Assembly (NCBI GenBank): GCA_948099385.1
Contig: CANUEZ040000028.1
Coordinates: 4,565,501-4,629,500 of the forward strand
Length of the DNA: 64,000 nucleotides
From: Fasciola hepatica
Lineage: Eukaryota; Platyhelminthes; Trematoda; Plagiorchiida; Fasciolidae
Reading direction: 5' to 3'
Part shown: one piece after another, positions 1 to 12,754 of the stretch
Layout of the letters: every line of letters starts with the position of its first letter
How positions within the stretch are numbered: the first letter of the stretch is position 1
Notes under the pieces: model-generated
Seen by the model: only the letters and a program-made list of their open reading frames with translations
Told to the model about the DNA's origin: nothing
Databases searched by the model: none
Program-made: the position numbers and the translations under genes

Positions 1-3000
1 AAAGTGCAATTTCCTCTCGTGATTATTCATCAGTCATTGCTATGTCTATTTTGTTACAAAAGAATATCTCAATAGTTACACCCCTATTTGCTTGAATTCG
101 AAATTCACCATTCGAATCGCTCAATATTTTGTCAGATTTGACGAACTGGTGCCTTACCTATACACTAACCGGAGACTGAAGAAGAAATGACACTTTCGTT
201 GAAACAATCGGTTTTCAGTACATTATCGATCACGTGGGAGAAAACAGACAAAATATCATGCAGATGAAAGTGCAAGACAATCCAGTCACGTGTAGTTCGT
301 TGGCATATTAAAATCGTAAACAAATGTAGATGACCGCAGCACCCCATTTAAGTAGTTTTTTAAATCCAGTTGAAGAAGCATATAGCAATATGTTTTTCTT
401 TCAGAGTTAGAAAATTATTTTCTGATTTAACTAAGTAGAACAGGTTCGATGCCCATGAAAAGCACTCCGCGTCATAATATTTGGCTGAGCTGGATTATAG
501 AAATACATTTCATAGGAAAATTGCCTGCATCATTGTAAAACCGAATAGAATTACAGACCATGTCATCGGCTTTCAATTGAAAGCTGATAGCTTGCGTGAA
601 ACTACTTACATATGACTGGGGAGCCAAGTAAGATACATGTTTTTGCAAAAGCTCCTCAGATCCAAATTAAGATAAGTATCAATTCACGACGCTGATGGCA
701 TCACTGGTTTTCCGTAAATTATCTCATTCACAACAGCCAACCACTGCAATTAAGGACCATCATCAACTGTGGTTAAGCGAAGGACAAACTGTGTCGACAA
801 GCAGTGCAATATTGGCACACATGGTTGGCATCGAATATCAGGTCTATCCCGACGCAGCTCTCTAATTTGGGTAACGTGCCCCGTTGAAGGCACCTCAAAT
901 GTGTGCATTTGCGCAATCTAACGATGGCCGAAGCCGTTCGAACGAGGGAGCTGACTCGTGGTCTTTGTGCTCAAAACAGTTGCTTTCAGGCGCTCCAAAT
1001 TGAAACTGTTTTAGGTAAAGTACTGAAAACATTATGTTCCGTTACATAAATCACCAGCATCTATCATGACATGTTTGCTAGTTCCTACTATGCCTATGGC
1101 CAGGTGTGACTTTGACTCCACTAACATCAGAAGGATATTTTACGCCAAGTGTTCACTCAAAATTTGCCTTTTTAAAGTGGTTCACGCATATCGCAGTCAA
1201 CGTTGACAAATGCAAAAGGATTTCCCCAATGTCTAGTTTCTGCACACAAATATTTCACATGTGATAATGAAAATAGTAGCCCTAATCGGATTGCATGATA
1301 CTTGTGTGCCGTTCATCATAAAATCAACAATTTTCAAACACAGACTAGCTTCACATATACTTGGTTTTATGCTGAAACCAAATACACGAATCCCGGAAAC
1401 AAAAAAACAATGATCTTATATGGAATAAAACCACAACGGCTTTCAAACAATGTTGCTCGGAATCGAAAAATATTGTTCAAACTTTGTATCTTCGAATTGA
1501 AACGGTTGGAAAACTCTATTCATATGATAATTACGAGAAATTATATGAACTATGCATTGTACATCAGATGATAGACGAACAGCAATTTGTGCTATATTCA
1601 TTCAGTGTTGACTATAAAACAATAGATACTGAGGAAATCTAGTACCCCAGAGTGAGACATTTATCCTCTAATCCATATTAATCTGAAAAGCAACGTTTAT
1701 CTTAAGACTGCTATAATATATGCCTGCTTTCTCGATGAAATCTAATCCAGAGCGGCGAGGAGCATGTAAGTTTTCAATGCTTCTCAGTGTTCTCAGTTAT
1801 TCGGTCAACATTGTCACCCACGATTGGTAATCGCGATTTAACTGTTCCACAACAATTCATTTCGCTTATGCTTCGTTGTGTTCCGTTAGATCACTTCAAT
1901 GATTACCAATCATGGCCATTAAACTAATGGTTAGAAGAAAGCCACTACTCAAAAAATGGGTGTCTACTCAAAAACGTCGCTTGCGTCATCCGGAAAAACA
2001 GAAATAACTAATGCAATAATTTTATATGTTGAGGCAGGATTATTGCAATTTAGTGTTATGTGCGTGTGTGCGTCAATGGGTTTTGGTCACGTATTTAGAT
2101 TACCAGTAAAACGTGGGACAAATATAGTGAGTAAAAGTTGTTTTACGGCTGAATGGGTGGTTGTTTGTCGTTTCTGATGATTTGGTAAAGCCATGAGTAT
2201 ACGAAGATATGACACCTTTCACTTGCAAGAACACGGGACAGGCTTTGCTTGGGCGATTTATAGTATGTGTGGTTTATTTGACAGTGTTTTACAAAATTAT
2301 GTAATAAACTTTATAAGATTTTTCATTCAGTTCGGTACATGTTGGCTTCTACTAGTACATGACGTTGAAATTTTGCCCCAATGTGTATACATTGCTCAAC
2401 AGACATAAAAAGTGAATCATTCTAATATTGACAGCCTTATGAAGAGAAATATTTATTCGGGTTTCACATGCAACCAACTGAATTTCAGTACCCCAAACGC
2501 CAAGTAAGCAGGCATTCATTTCCAAATGAAACTACGCGTACAGCTATCGTACGAAATCTCACATCCCTTGTTAGGCAGCTCACTAGTCGAGACAAATGGC
2601 TTACCTGAAGCCTAATCTGACACAAAATCAAAGCATCATTCTTTCATAGGTTTTACCAATGGTTTCGATCATTTGAAGCAAACGTAGCTCTAGTATGATT
2701 CGGCAAATTTCGAGATATGCTTTAAAGCTGTTACGAACACTGAACGGATTTCCCTTAGGATGGCTTCGATGTACAGCGCAGTGATTAGAGTGGTGTTTCT
2801 ACAAAACGAAATGCAGTGCGGAATATGAGGATGAACGATCACATAAAATAATTGTCCATTGTAAAGCATGGATGAAAAAAGTCCATTGTTCAAACAAACA
2901 CTTCGAAATAAACTTCCAATATCATATTAAATTCGAAGACCCTCTGCTTACAACCACGGTTCGATTATACACACCAATGACTGGTATACTCTCTGACGAT

Positions 3001-3384
3001 CCGTACCACACTCTTCCTCTCCCAACAGTTGACTTGTTGATCAGAATGAAATATGTTTGCTCAATACTAACCCGAAGTTACGGGCTTATTCATGCAATTC
3101 AAATTATCGGAAAATCAAATTAAACATGATTCTGTCACCCTTTCGATTGCTGGTTTCATCTGTTTCGTGATGGAACTTCCTCAGTGCAAATCCACGAAAA
3201 TAAAGGAATTCACAGCCAAGTAGTTGAATCTCGACTGAGCGCAATAGCCGTATGTGGATGTGCATTTTCCGCAATGGAGGATCTATTCTACAAACTTATC
3301 TTTGTTTATCGATCACGCGTTAATTTTTCTTTGATGAAGGAAGATCAAATTTGAATTGCACAGGTCTATAATTTTTATTCCTTT
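1..3384. other. Unassigned non-coding sequence
   Basis: AT-rich sequence with only short, unrelated open frames on both strands. None has a recognisable domain, a consistent codon pattern or convincing splice borders. I see no transposon motif, tRNA-like segment or long repeat. It could be intron or intergenic DNA. Confidence 0.5.
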
Positions 3385-3775
3385 TGAGCCGGAACTTTAC
3401 GTCCTTAGTCTAGTGCGACAATATGCCCAAAGGATCTTACTTCCCGTTGGACATAGGATATTGGCATTTATCAATATGGCAAGCATCACGTGGTATGAAG
3501 GCTGCTTTCCAAGCTTCATAAATTAGTACACCTATTGGTTCTATTGAAGGGATTCAACTCACGGGGCCTGTCATTTTGGCGACGGGTTTGTTAAATAACA
3601 AATATTCTCCGAAAAGTAGATATGTTTTACCGACAGCAATTATTCATTTAGTTGGAACAAAACAATTTTATCTTTGTTGGTACGCTCCAGTTTGAGATGC
3701 TCCAAACACTGGAGAAATCTCCACCTTTCTGATTATTAAATGCTGAGATTCAACGGAAGGAGAATATATAGAAAA
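3385..3775 (+). repeat. Family A repeat, copy A1, left part
   Basis: This segment aligns, at clearly diverged identity, with about 17740-18170. The clearest shared blocks are GGCCTGTCATTTT followed by a GGGTTTGTT block (near 3566 and 17910), and the TTGGAC...GCATCA(C/T)GTG(G/A)T block just upstream (near 3455 and 17815). The alignment breaks at 3775, where the Penelope-like element begins, and resumes near 6290. Copy A1 was therefore already present when that element inserted. The strand given is relative to copy A2; the decayed reading frame of the family runs on the opposite strand. Confidence 0.55.
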
Positions 3776-3985
3776 CACGAATAGCAAACAAGCTCGTTTT
3801 CGGTAGTATCATCCTCGTGACTAATACAGTCACATTTTTAGGTTAGAAATGCCTAAATCATGAACAATGTCTGTGTGCTAAGGTGTGATTGGATAGTCAT
3901 CAAAGTTGGTGTTGCGTAGTTAGGAAAGATAGGAGGGGGAATGTTGTTGTTTCGTGATTGGGAAAGGGACCAGTGAAACAATGAA
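3776..3985 (+). repeat. Left inverted terminal arm of the Penelope-like element
   Basis: This 210-bp segment is the reverse complement of 6027-6236 with 3 mismatches by my hand alignment, all single substitutions and no gaps. The outer end begins CACGAATAGC and the inner end finishes CAGTGAAACAATGAA. The identity stops abruptly at both ends, so the arm borders are well defined. Confidence 0.92.
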
Positions 3986-4216
3986 TTAATCTGCCGAATA
4001 ATCCAGATCTTCATTTGTATAACTTTTCTCGTTTGTTTTTGGATAAACCAACATTGGAAACTTTATCACTAGGACTGAATTTCTGTTGTCCTACTTCTAA
4101 GAATTATTAGTTAGACGTGGAGGTGCAGTTTTTGAAAACTTACATACTCAAACCTACTCCTTGACAGCGACATCACAGCAAGCGGTGTTGATTTCAAAAC
4201 TGCCCTAGTTGACTGC

Positions 4217-6018
4217 TTGTATCAATCTCGTCGAACCCAAAGGAACAGCAGAAGTATTCCCAATAACCGACGCAGAGAAGCACTCATAAAGTTAAGGAGT
4301 CACAATGATATCGTCATCTCGAAACTAGAAAAAGGATCTGAAGTTTTCTTTATGGACCGTACAGATTATATCGCTAAGATGAATGGTATATCAAAAGATC
4401 AGAGAAAGTTCAAGAAACCAGGAGGAGAAGAGGAAAAAACTAGATTAGTAGAAGTGCAACTAACCAAACCCCTTAAGTCACAAAAAGCGCTCAATGTTAT
4501 CTCCCATACAATCCTAGAACAGCTAAGATCAACTGGCACCACTATTCCTCGACTTTACGGGTTACCAAAGGTTCACAAATCAGGAATACCATGGGGACCG
4601 GTACTCGACATGAGTGCATCCCTGTATCATTCAGTTGCCCGATGGCTTGTAGATGTACTTGAACCGGTTCGCCGAAAGATTGTCCACTACAGCTCAAGAG
4701 ACATCTTTCAATTCATAGAACTGGTCAGCGAGCGACATGCTGGAAAACTAACGATCGCCTCTTTGGATGTGACATCTTTGTTTACCAAAGTGCTGCTTCT
4801 GGAAGTGATCAATTATTTGTGCGATTTCATCGTAGGAAACGAAGTCAATATCAGTACTCCAGTAACCAATCTACAGGAACTACTGTTACGATGCGCTTTC
4901 AATGTCCAGTTTGCCTTCAACGGAGAATTATATAGTCAGACCGACGGTGTAGCTATGGGATCACTTCTAGGCCCCTTACTTGCTAATATATTCATGGCTA
5001 AGCTAGGAAACGGGAAACTTAGCGATACGATAGAGATTCTACCCATCTAATTTCAATACGTAGATGATATTTTTGTCCTAAATGACAGTCATACACGGCT
5101 GGAGTGGAGGAGTTCAACCGGGCACATAGTGCGGTTGACTTTACGTCGGAAACAGAAGGAAGGAACACTCTCCACATTCTGGATTTACTTCTTTTAATGG
5201 GTGGTGATAGCCAACAGCTCCGTCGCGTTTATCGCAAGCACACGTGGACAGGCCAGTACACCAATTTTCCCGGCTCTGTACCTATCGGACGTAAACGTAA
5301 CCCTATTTGTTCCCTTGTAGCCCCCGTTTGCAAATGATTTGTTTGGATGAGACGGTCAGTGAAGAATGAGACATTTTGAAGCAAAAGCTTTTGGATTACG
5401 GATACCACGAGCGCTTCATTCAAAACAAAATCGCAGTAAGAACGACGACGAGACAAGCGCTAGTAGCCGTTAATAAGAAAGATGTACACATTCAGCTCCC
5501 TTTCGAAGGAGATGACAAAAGCTAGTTACCAACAGGATGCTTGAAAAAGGCGATTGCTTGCACCTTTCTCGCTGCCACACTAAAATTTACCTGTTCTCAC
5601 CTCATCCATGCCAACCTATTCGTTTGTTTGCTCATGTTCGGCAAGGTATATAGGTAGAAAGACACGATAACTATCACAAAGGATCAAACAGCACAAACCA
5701 ACTTGGCTGTCCACAGGAAACAGAAAATTCATCACCAGTGCAATTGTGGCGCAACTTGCGGACACTGGATATCACATAAACGACGACGCGTTCAAAATAG
5801 TCTACAAAGTCCCTATTAAAGCGAGGAAAGTCGCTCGAAAAAACATCTGGCAAAGGCAGAGACTGTGTGGATCAGATTATTCAATCCATCGCTTTATTCC
5901 CAGAAACGTTTCGTCAAGGCACTCAAACTACTCTATCCGCGATCCGAAACCAACCCTGAAGCTCAGTGTGACCCACATGTTGGCCCTTTGGTTAAAACCG
6001 GAAGTGGATAATTCCTGA
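4217..6018 (+). pseudogene. Penelope-like reverse transcriptase / GIY-YIG endonuclease, broken
   Basis: The protein would copy element RNA into DNA and nick the target through the nuclease domain. The first open piece (4217-5050, 277 codons) has the family's landmarks: RLYGLPKVHK at residues 112-121, SLDVTSLF with a catalytic Asp at 182-189, and DGVAMGS at 243-249. A stop at 5048-5050 follows, but the same frame continues at once with the catalytic YVDD motif at 5057-5068. A frameshift near 5100 moves the reading into 5104-5337, which contains YRKHTWTGQYTNF, a typical Penelope block. A second shift leads into the C-terminal part, where CSARYIGR (about 5635-5658), an R.LSQRI..H..W motif and the ADTGYHIN block (about 5758-5784) mark the GIY-YIG-like nuclease. 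One TAA interrupts this part (about 5668). The N-terminal part upstream of 4217 is also partly lost. At least two stops and two shifts make it non-functional. Confidence 0.88.
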
Positions 6019-6026
6019 AACACATG

Positions 6027-6234
6027 TTCATTTTTTCACTGGTCCCTTTCCCAATCACGAAACAACAACATTCCCCCTCCTATCTTTCCTAACTACGCAA
6101 CACCAACTTTGATGACTATCCAATCACACCTTAGCACACAGACATTGTTCATAATTTAGGCATTTCTAACCTAAAAATGTGACTGTATTAGTCACGAGGA
6201 TGATATTACCGAAAACGAGCTTGTTTGCTATTCG

Positions 6235-6236
<2 letters not shown>
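6027..6236 (-). repeat. Right inverted terminal arm of the Penelope-like element
   Basis: Reverse complement of 3776-3985 over 210 bp with 3 mismatches. It begins 9 bp after the last open piece of the nuclease frame and ends just before the AT microsatellite, so the element's right border is at about 6236. Confidence 0.92.

Positions 6237-6240
<4 letters not shown>

Positions 6241-6269
<29 letters not shown>
6241..6269. repeat. (AT)n microsatellite
   Basis: An uninterrupted AT dinucleotide run immediately outside the right arm of the Penelope-like element. It may be the insertion target or have grown from the junction; the sequence does not decide. Confidence 0.95.
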
Positions 6270-6273
<4 letters not shown>

Positions 6274-6289
6274 ATGAAATGGGATTATT

Positions 6290-6910
6290 CAGAAGGAGTA
6301 TACTTGGGTTGGTAATGGTTTAAATAGGATAACGTTTCATGCTCCGATTCACGACAGGTTTGCATGTAACTATAGTCTGATAGCGCAGATTTGAACATCA
6401 TCGTAAGAATATATCTGTGCTAAAGACAGTAGTCAAGGAGCTTCATACGCTTTTGCCATTGGAGTCAGAGGTGCGTTGTGCATCGTGATAGTGCATAAAT
6501 TAAAGACTTTGTTCATCAGCTACATGGTGGACCCTACGCCGATAAGACTGTGAAAAATCCCGAGGAATACAGCCAGACGACATGTTTAGTGCCATGTATG
6601 AACACTGTGTTCTGAATAACATTTGGGTCAGTTCAATGTAAGATAATAGTGTTCCATTTTCCTTCAGGTGCTCATATTCCGTCATAGTTGTGGCCCGCTG
6701 GTATTAGCATGAATATGGTTTTGCCTGAATTTTGAGCACGGCCATTCATCACATACAAGTAGATCACAGGCGCAATTGTTATGAAAAGCCACCACAAGTT
6801 TCTTGTTATTGTACATATAAAATTGCATGGTTCAGCTGTAATACCTTCGTGTAAGAGCACAAAATGTGCTCATTGGGCAACCGTGAGCATCAAATTGGAC
6901 ATTATCTGTA
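6290..6910 (+). repeat. Family A repeat, copy A1, right part
   Basis: This continues copy A1 after the Penelope-like insertion. It aligns with 18170-18800 (copy A2) and with the reverse complement of 44900-45430 (copy A3). Shared blocks include TCTGATAGCGCAGA (A1 and A3), CATTGGAGTCA(G/A)A and the segment around AATTC(A/T)GGC. Identity is well below that of a recent duplication, so the family is old. Weaker similarity may continue to about 7200. Confidence 0.65.
6500..6745 (-). pseudogene. Family A decayed reading frame, copy A1
   Basis: Read on the minus strand, an ATG at 6745 opens a frame starting M-A-V-L-K-I-Q-A, with one early stop, followed by TEYEHLKENGTLLSYIELTQ and a C-terminal part with DFSQSYRRRVHHVADE. 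The same frame is found in copy A2 (from 18687) and copy A3 (from 45053), where the pieces read IQANPHFCYYQ, then PLREN, and DFSQSDRG.VHHVGDE in A3 (DISQSDRG.VHHVGDE in A2). Agreement at the amino-acid level in three copies, with only a few stops in each, suggests an ancestral protein. I do not recognise the family: there is no transposase triad, RT motif or zinc-finger pattern. An alternative overlapping frame (NSGKTIFMLIPAGHNYDG) is also similar among copies, so the choice of frame is probable, not proven. Confidence 0.45.
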
Positions 6911-9900
6911 ACCGTATCAATGGATATTTGATCAAATTCAATTCCCATGGCTCAGACCAGTATCAGTGGAACACGTTTCACCGAATGAAGTTGATTCACA
7001 GAATGTATTATTGGCACGAGGAGCCTGAATCACATAACATCGAAAATCCACGTGCAATTTTCACATCGAATAGTCGAATTCCAGCTCAAAGCTTTCAAAT
7101 TTTCTGTGTCAGATGCAAGCAATTTAGTTCAGTTGTATTTCAGTGGCGGAAAAATCTGTTCTTACTGAAACATAAAAGTCAAATACATATTTCGCTATCA
7201 TCCATCGTTCAAACTCAATGTGACAATAGCAACTGATTTTCTGACCGTAATTCACTTTGGTGAATGGTTTTCCAGAAATTGATATCCTGACATAATCTGC
7301 ATATTACCACTGATATTTTGGTATCTGTCACAGTGATTGTCATCATAACCTTCATCTCACTCTGAAAGCTACCTCTCAGTCAAGTAATCTCACAAATCGT
7401 TTGTTTCGTTGTTCGAAATCCGATCCAAACGTCCCCAGTGGTTAGACTCGTAATCGCATCCTTTATTATTTACAGATATCCAATAATGATTGCATGATCT
7501 TTCCGTTGCGATTGATCACTCGGAAAACCGAATCAGTGCTGCTTGTTTGTAGCCCGAGTATTAATCACAGACAAATAGTTTTGAGAAAATCAAAAGTGTC
7601 TATTAAACGTTGTTTCAATGCTGTGGAACTGATAGTATTTTCTATTGATTTGACAGTTAATAATAAGGGGCATTAACTATTGGTTTTCCGAAAGAGAAAA
7701 GGCTGACATTGACAAACAACACCTATCGCAGAAATTTTACGACATCCGTGCACGTGTTTCTAATGTCATCCAATCCAGCACGTCAATCAATATGTGAGTT
7801 TTGAAATTCCTATTTTCTCGGGTAACATCAACACCCATGAAAGTAGACTTCAATTAAATGGTTTGACAAGATATCATCTACGCTTGTTTGCGCTCACTTG
7901 GGTCACATTATTGCACATCATTCGATGACACGAATCGAACTTGTTGGGAGAAAACCACTGCCTGGAAAACGGGTGTCACTCCGGTAAGTCGTTTGCGTTA
8001 GGCAGGAGGTGAAACACTTGAAGAAACAAAAACAAGTAGTTGAAGCAGGACTGACGGAATATGAGGTTGTGTGTGTGTGTGTATGTGCTTCAGGGGACTT
8101 TCGGTCCCGTACACACTTGAATCACATTTCACATTATATTCATTGTTTATTTCTCTGGATAGAATACAAATACTCAAACAGCCAATCAAAGAGGCCAGGC
8201 TAATTACCATCTGCTTTCGGAAGTGATCATGTGAATTGCGTGCGCATTGCTATTGTTCATTCGAATGCGCAAAATATCATCGTATTCGACCACTGTCAGA
8301 TAACCCATTCATGAATTTGTTCCGCCTGTCCTTTTCACGAAAATTCTTAAATATAATTTCAGATAGCGGTGATTATAGTGAGTGATTTTTACTCCCTACT
8401 TTGTTGTGCACTTGTTTTATAGCCGCACTGAATATTGTTGTTGCATTGGAATTTTATATTTCTCGCATCGTGGAAGCCGTGATCCTGAACAACATTCGAC
8501 AGCTTCATTAAAATTGTGTTGCACTTGTGTAATGTTTCAATTAGCTCGAATACAGTCCACCGATAATTTATTCAGATATTCAGTGTAACGTGGCCAGTTT
8601 TATACCGTGATTCAACGGTACTATTAGTGTAATGGATGTGACATGTTATCAGTTCATCAGGATTTGAAGAGAGATACAGGTAACTAGATATTTACTGTAA
8701 ATCCAGTAAATCATGAGATGCAACTGGAGTACTTAGCCTAATTCGCATACGAGTATGTTTCTCAGTAGCATTGAAATCACTCCATATTAATTCAAAGGTG
8801 CCATCGATGAAGCGGGTGAGTCAATCACTGTTTGATGATTTTCGTTCCTGTCTTTGCACAAACGAATTCCGTATAGACAGTGTAGGAGAGGAATCGGAAT
8901 ATGCACCTTGTACGATAGGCGGATGAAAGAATAAAAGATCTCTCAATCGCCCCTCAATCGATTCGCGTTCATGTTTTGTGGGATTTGCTAACATCTTGCT
9001 AAATTATTCATATCATACTGGGAAAGTAGAAACTAGGTAATTCATCCATATGACGTACACTATTTAAATGTATGCTCATTGAGTCCAGGCTTATATTTCT
9101 CTCTACTAAATGATTTTGTTGAATGAGTATGTTGCCAACTTGCATTGCGAATTGTTGTGTGGTAGTAGTGGTCCCACTGGTTTACCAAACAACTTGGGTG
9201 GCCTTTATTGCACCCATTTCGGTAGGCGATACATCTTGATTGACTGTATCCCTAACCTGAAGTAAAGTTGGTCCACGTTAGTGATTGATTTCGCGCACCC
9301 GAACACAGGTCAAATTTCCAGTCCACGCATAACTGATGGCATGCTCGTTTAACGACAATCACTTAAATAGTTAACTCTTATGTGATACAGTCGTGCAGTT
9401 CGGATCCGTTACTGTTATTCGATTGTCAACAGGAGCAATGGTGCCATCATCGTTTGAACGTTGTCCCGAAAATATAACACTTGTGACTCTTGTCGTTAAG
9501 CTGACGTAGTGTATTTGTTGACGGAATATTATTATCACATATGCATGCATGAGGATTCATTGAGTTACAGGTTATATATATCAAACAATATTTCGTGTAA
9601 ATGTCTGAGAAGTACGGGTATGTGAATATGCTCTTACCACAATCGGTTCACTTCGTAGATGAGAACATATACAGTAAGTGATTCACCTGACATTTTAAAA
9701 TTGGAATCCATCCTTGACAGAGAGCATTAGGGCTTCTATCATGATCTTCGACTTTTTCAAGAAGTTGCAAACACAAGCGGAAAATATCAATGAGTTTCAT
9801 TCATACACATGTTCGTTCAATAAGTGTGATGCGGAAAGCGAACAGTTTCCTTGTATTGTGAAATGTGAAATGACTGTGAGCTTCATATGCCACAGTAGCA

Positions 9901-12754
9901 AACAGTTCATCATAGTAATCTTACTGATATGTGAAAACCTATTTGTACCCTAAGTAAATGGGCACCATCTGGTGATACCCTGTGATATAGCTGTTTCTTT
10001 TCAAAGCTGTATTGATTATTTTGTGGAATATACACGGAATAAAATCCTCTTTTGACTTGAACAGGTGAACCCAGTGATAGTGATGGTGAGTTTAATCAAA
10101 TGCTCAAATAGTTAGCGAAATGTTCGCAATCTGCCTTTTTTATGTTAACCACGTAACGAGAACCGTCACGAAGCAAGAAATATCTGATCTTTCTGTATGT
10201 TTAGTTGGCCTGATCTTCTTCATTTTTATGATCCGTTTGTGAGAAGCACGCGTACGACCAACACAATAGTTGTGTGATTTGGCTGTGACATCCCCATATA
10301 CACAATACCATAGATTATACTCTTCTAAACCTCCTTACATCACCGTGGAAAACAAGCAATACGATGGTCTGCACCAATATTTGGGAGTCATTGCCACTTC
10401 TCAAAGAAGGTTTGGCCTATTCATGATCAGAGACTCAGGTATTTGATAAGTTTCTACAGTCACTTTGATTCGATTTTCATTTGATGCGGTCATCTGTATA
10501 AATTTAGATTATCAACAGATCGTTTTATTCATGTGATTTCACTATCACCTCTGTGAACCTAATCATTTATCTGGTAAATATTGTATGTTGCAGGTGGTAT
10601 GAGCTCGCCTGAAATATTTCCAGGTATGTTATCCCCAACCGAAGTCTCCAAATGTTTGTCCGATGTAACTGCCACTGATGAGGCCGATCAAAAATCAAGG
10701 GGAAGAATAGTTTTTTCTTTTTAATTGACGAAGAATAATACTACCTATTCAACCAGTGCCGACAATTTCAAAGACATTGTACCAATACGATGAACCTATT
10801 TTCGACAGGAATTTATGTTACTGCACAAACACAAATATCAAAAGATCGATTCGACACATGAACTCAGAGGTCATATACGATATAACCAGGATGACGGGAA
10901 ATTCAGTATACACAACATCATAACGATGTACATTTTGATGTGCACTTTGATGTTGCTCTGGCATCTTTGAACAGAATGAACCGGAAAGGCGAACATACAA
11001 AATGAGGCGTCAAAAATCTAGCCAGTAGAGAATCAATCACTCATTATAAAAATAGTATAAACAATCAATCATTACCATAAATTAAAGTCGAAGACAAAGT
11101 TGAGGGATACATACACCACAAGAAAACTACGTCGAGCTTCGTGAAGAGAAAACTTCAGTTCATAAAATGATTCTATTCTTACCACGTTTATCAGAAAATC
11201 GCTAGTGAAAGTGTCCTTGGGTTCTCAAACTATTCTATGTGCAACACATTATGTATCTAACAACAATGGTCAGATCAGAAGATGCAATTCGTGAAAGGTC
11301 TCGATTCAACACTTTGCATCGCGTACGTCACTCATCTGGTCACTCGTTGAGGTAAAATGGGTTAACAAGTACCAACCATTCTGTCAAGCTGCATCAGATC
11401 AAATTAACTGATTCCCGACATCAAATCGAACAAGCCCGACTAGTTTTTCTCATTTATTCAATAGTTTGAGTACAAAAAGCACAAAATCATCCGTTCAATA
11501 TGTTCATGATGTCTCATCGTACACAGAATGAGCATGATTTACGCGATTATTAAATCTTGCGTATCAAGTCAAACACATTTTGCATAACCAGAACTAGATC
11601 ACAATCATTTCTGGCCCAGATATTTCTGCTGAATCCTTAGTATTAAGTTGGTTCTCATTGTTCCACGATTCATCCACACAATTCTGAAATTCTCCCATCC
11701 AATGGATCTCTACCAGGATAATCTACCGCTTCCATTTTGGTCAGGGGTACAGTTCCGGCAGGATAGATCACCACCGCATAGCACAACTGTCGTCACAAAT
11801 TAGCTTGATGAGACCGTCCGTTGAATTGGCTCCGACTGAAAGGACCGATAGCTTGGCCACCACGGTCTCCAGCTTTAGCTCCCATAGATTTCTTTTTCTG
11901 GGGTTACGTGAAGCGGGTGGTTTACAACCTGAAGCTGAAGACCATATAGGAGTTGAAGTCCAGAACTGTTTACGTGTACCAGGCGATTCCGAAGTCTATG
12001 CTAGAGGCAGTGCATCGTAATCAGATTAGAAGGGTTCAGTAGTGTGTGACAAAGGAAAAAGTGCATGTTCATTTACCGCAGAATTATCTAAAAATACCCC
12101 ATTGGGGCATCAGATCACTCGGCATAAAACGAGATTGTTTTCAGTGCTTCACAACTGACAAAATATAGCACATTTTGTAAGTGTTTAGCTTAAGATAATC
12201 GAAGAGAGAACAACAGAATTGGTAATCACGGTGAAAAAAGATGAAAATTTCGTGTTCGCATAGTTACGGCACTAACCGTGTCACGAGAGATAGTGTGTGT
12301 TGATGATTGTCATGCAGAATTGCTTGAGCTACCAAATTTGAGATATGAATCAGCGCAGTTACCCAACACGATTGACAAACTGAGAATGTCAAGTCTTGAT
12401 GACACCCTGAGGTTCTTAGGAGATTGAACTCTGTATATTTGAATGATGCGTAGAGTCCACTCATATATGTATATGTATGTCTCAAGCACAATTATCCTAG
12501 TTGGAAAGCTTGATGAACGGTCGCTAATCACAGCTTCGTGACACTTATATTCCATGCACCGATTTCACTCACTGTTGATCTAAAATTGTCCACGTTTCGT
12601 CGAGGTCATATCCCGTTGATCTCGAATCTGCAAGACTTCTTTATGATCGCAGGACATATGTGAGAATATTGATGGAAAGGTAATGCAAACTGAATCAAAA
12701 CTAAGCTAAAAAAATCCAAAGGTCATTGGCTCAATGCCTCAAAATTTGGCTCAG
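6911..12754. other. Unassigned sequence with a short (GT)n tract
   Basis: No transposon motif or convincing exon was found here. A (GT)n tract lies at about 8068-8083. The 151-codon plus-strand frame at 6781-7236 overlaps the family A repeat and shows no domain; I treat it as chance. Other open frames are under about 80 codons and unrelated to each other. Confidence 0.45.

Larger units (their letters stand above)
3776..6236 (+). mobile_element. Penelope-like retroelement (GIY-YIG type), inactivated
   Basis: A 2461-bp unit bounded by near-identical inverted arms (3776-3985 and 6027-6236), with a broken reverse transcriptase plus GIY-YIG endonuclease frame between them. This architecture, RT followed by a C-terminal GIY-YIG nuclease with terminal repeats that may be inverted, is typical of Penelope-like elements. 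It sits inside an older family A repeat (3385-3775 and 6290-6910), and its right end abuts a (TA)n tract. The arms differ at only 3 of 210 positions, so the insertion looks young. The coding part nevertheless carries in-frame stops and frameshifts, so this copy is dead. Element class is fairly sure; I do not assign a named family. Confidence 0.88.
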
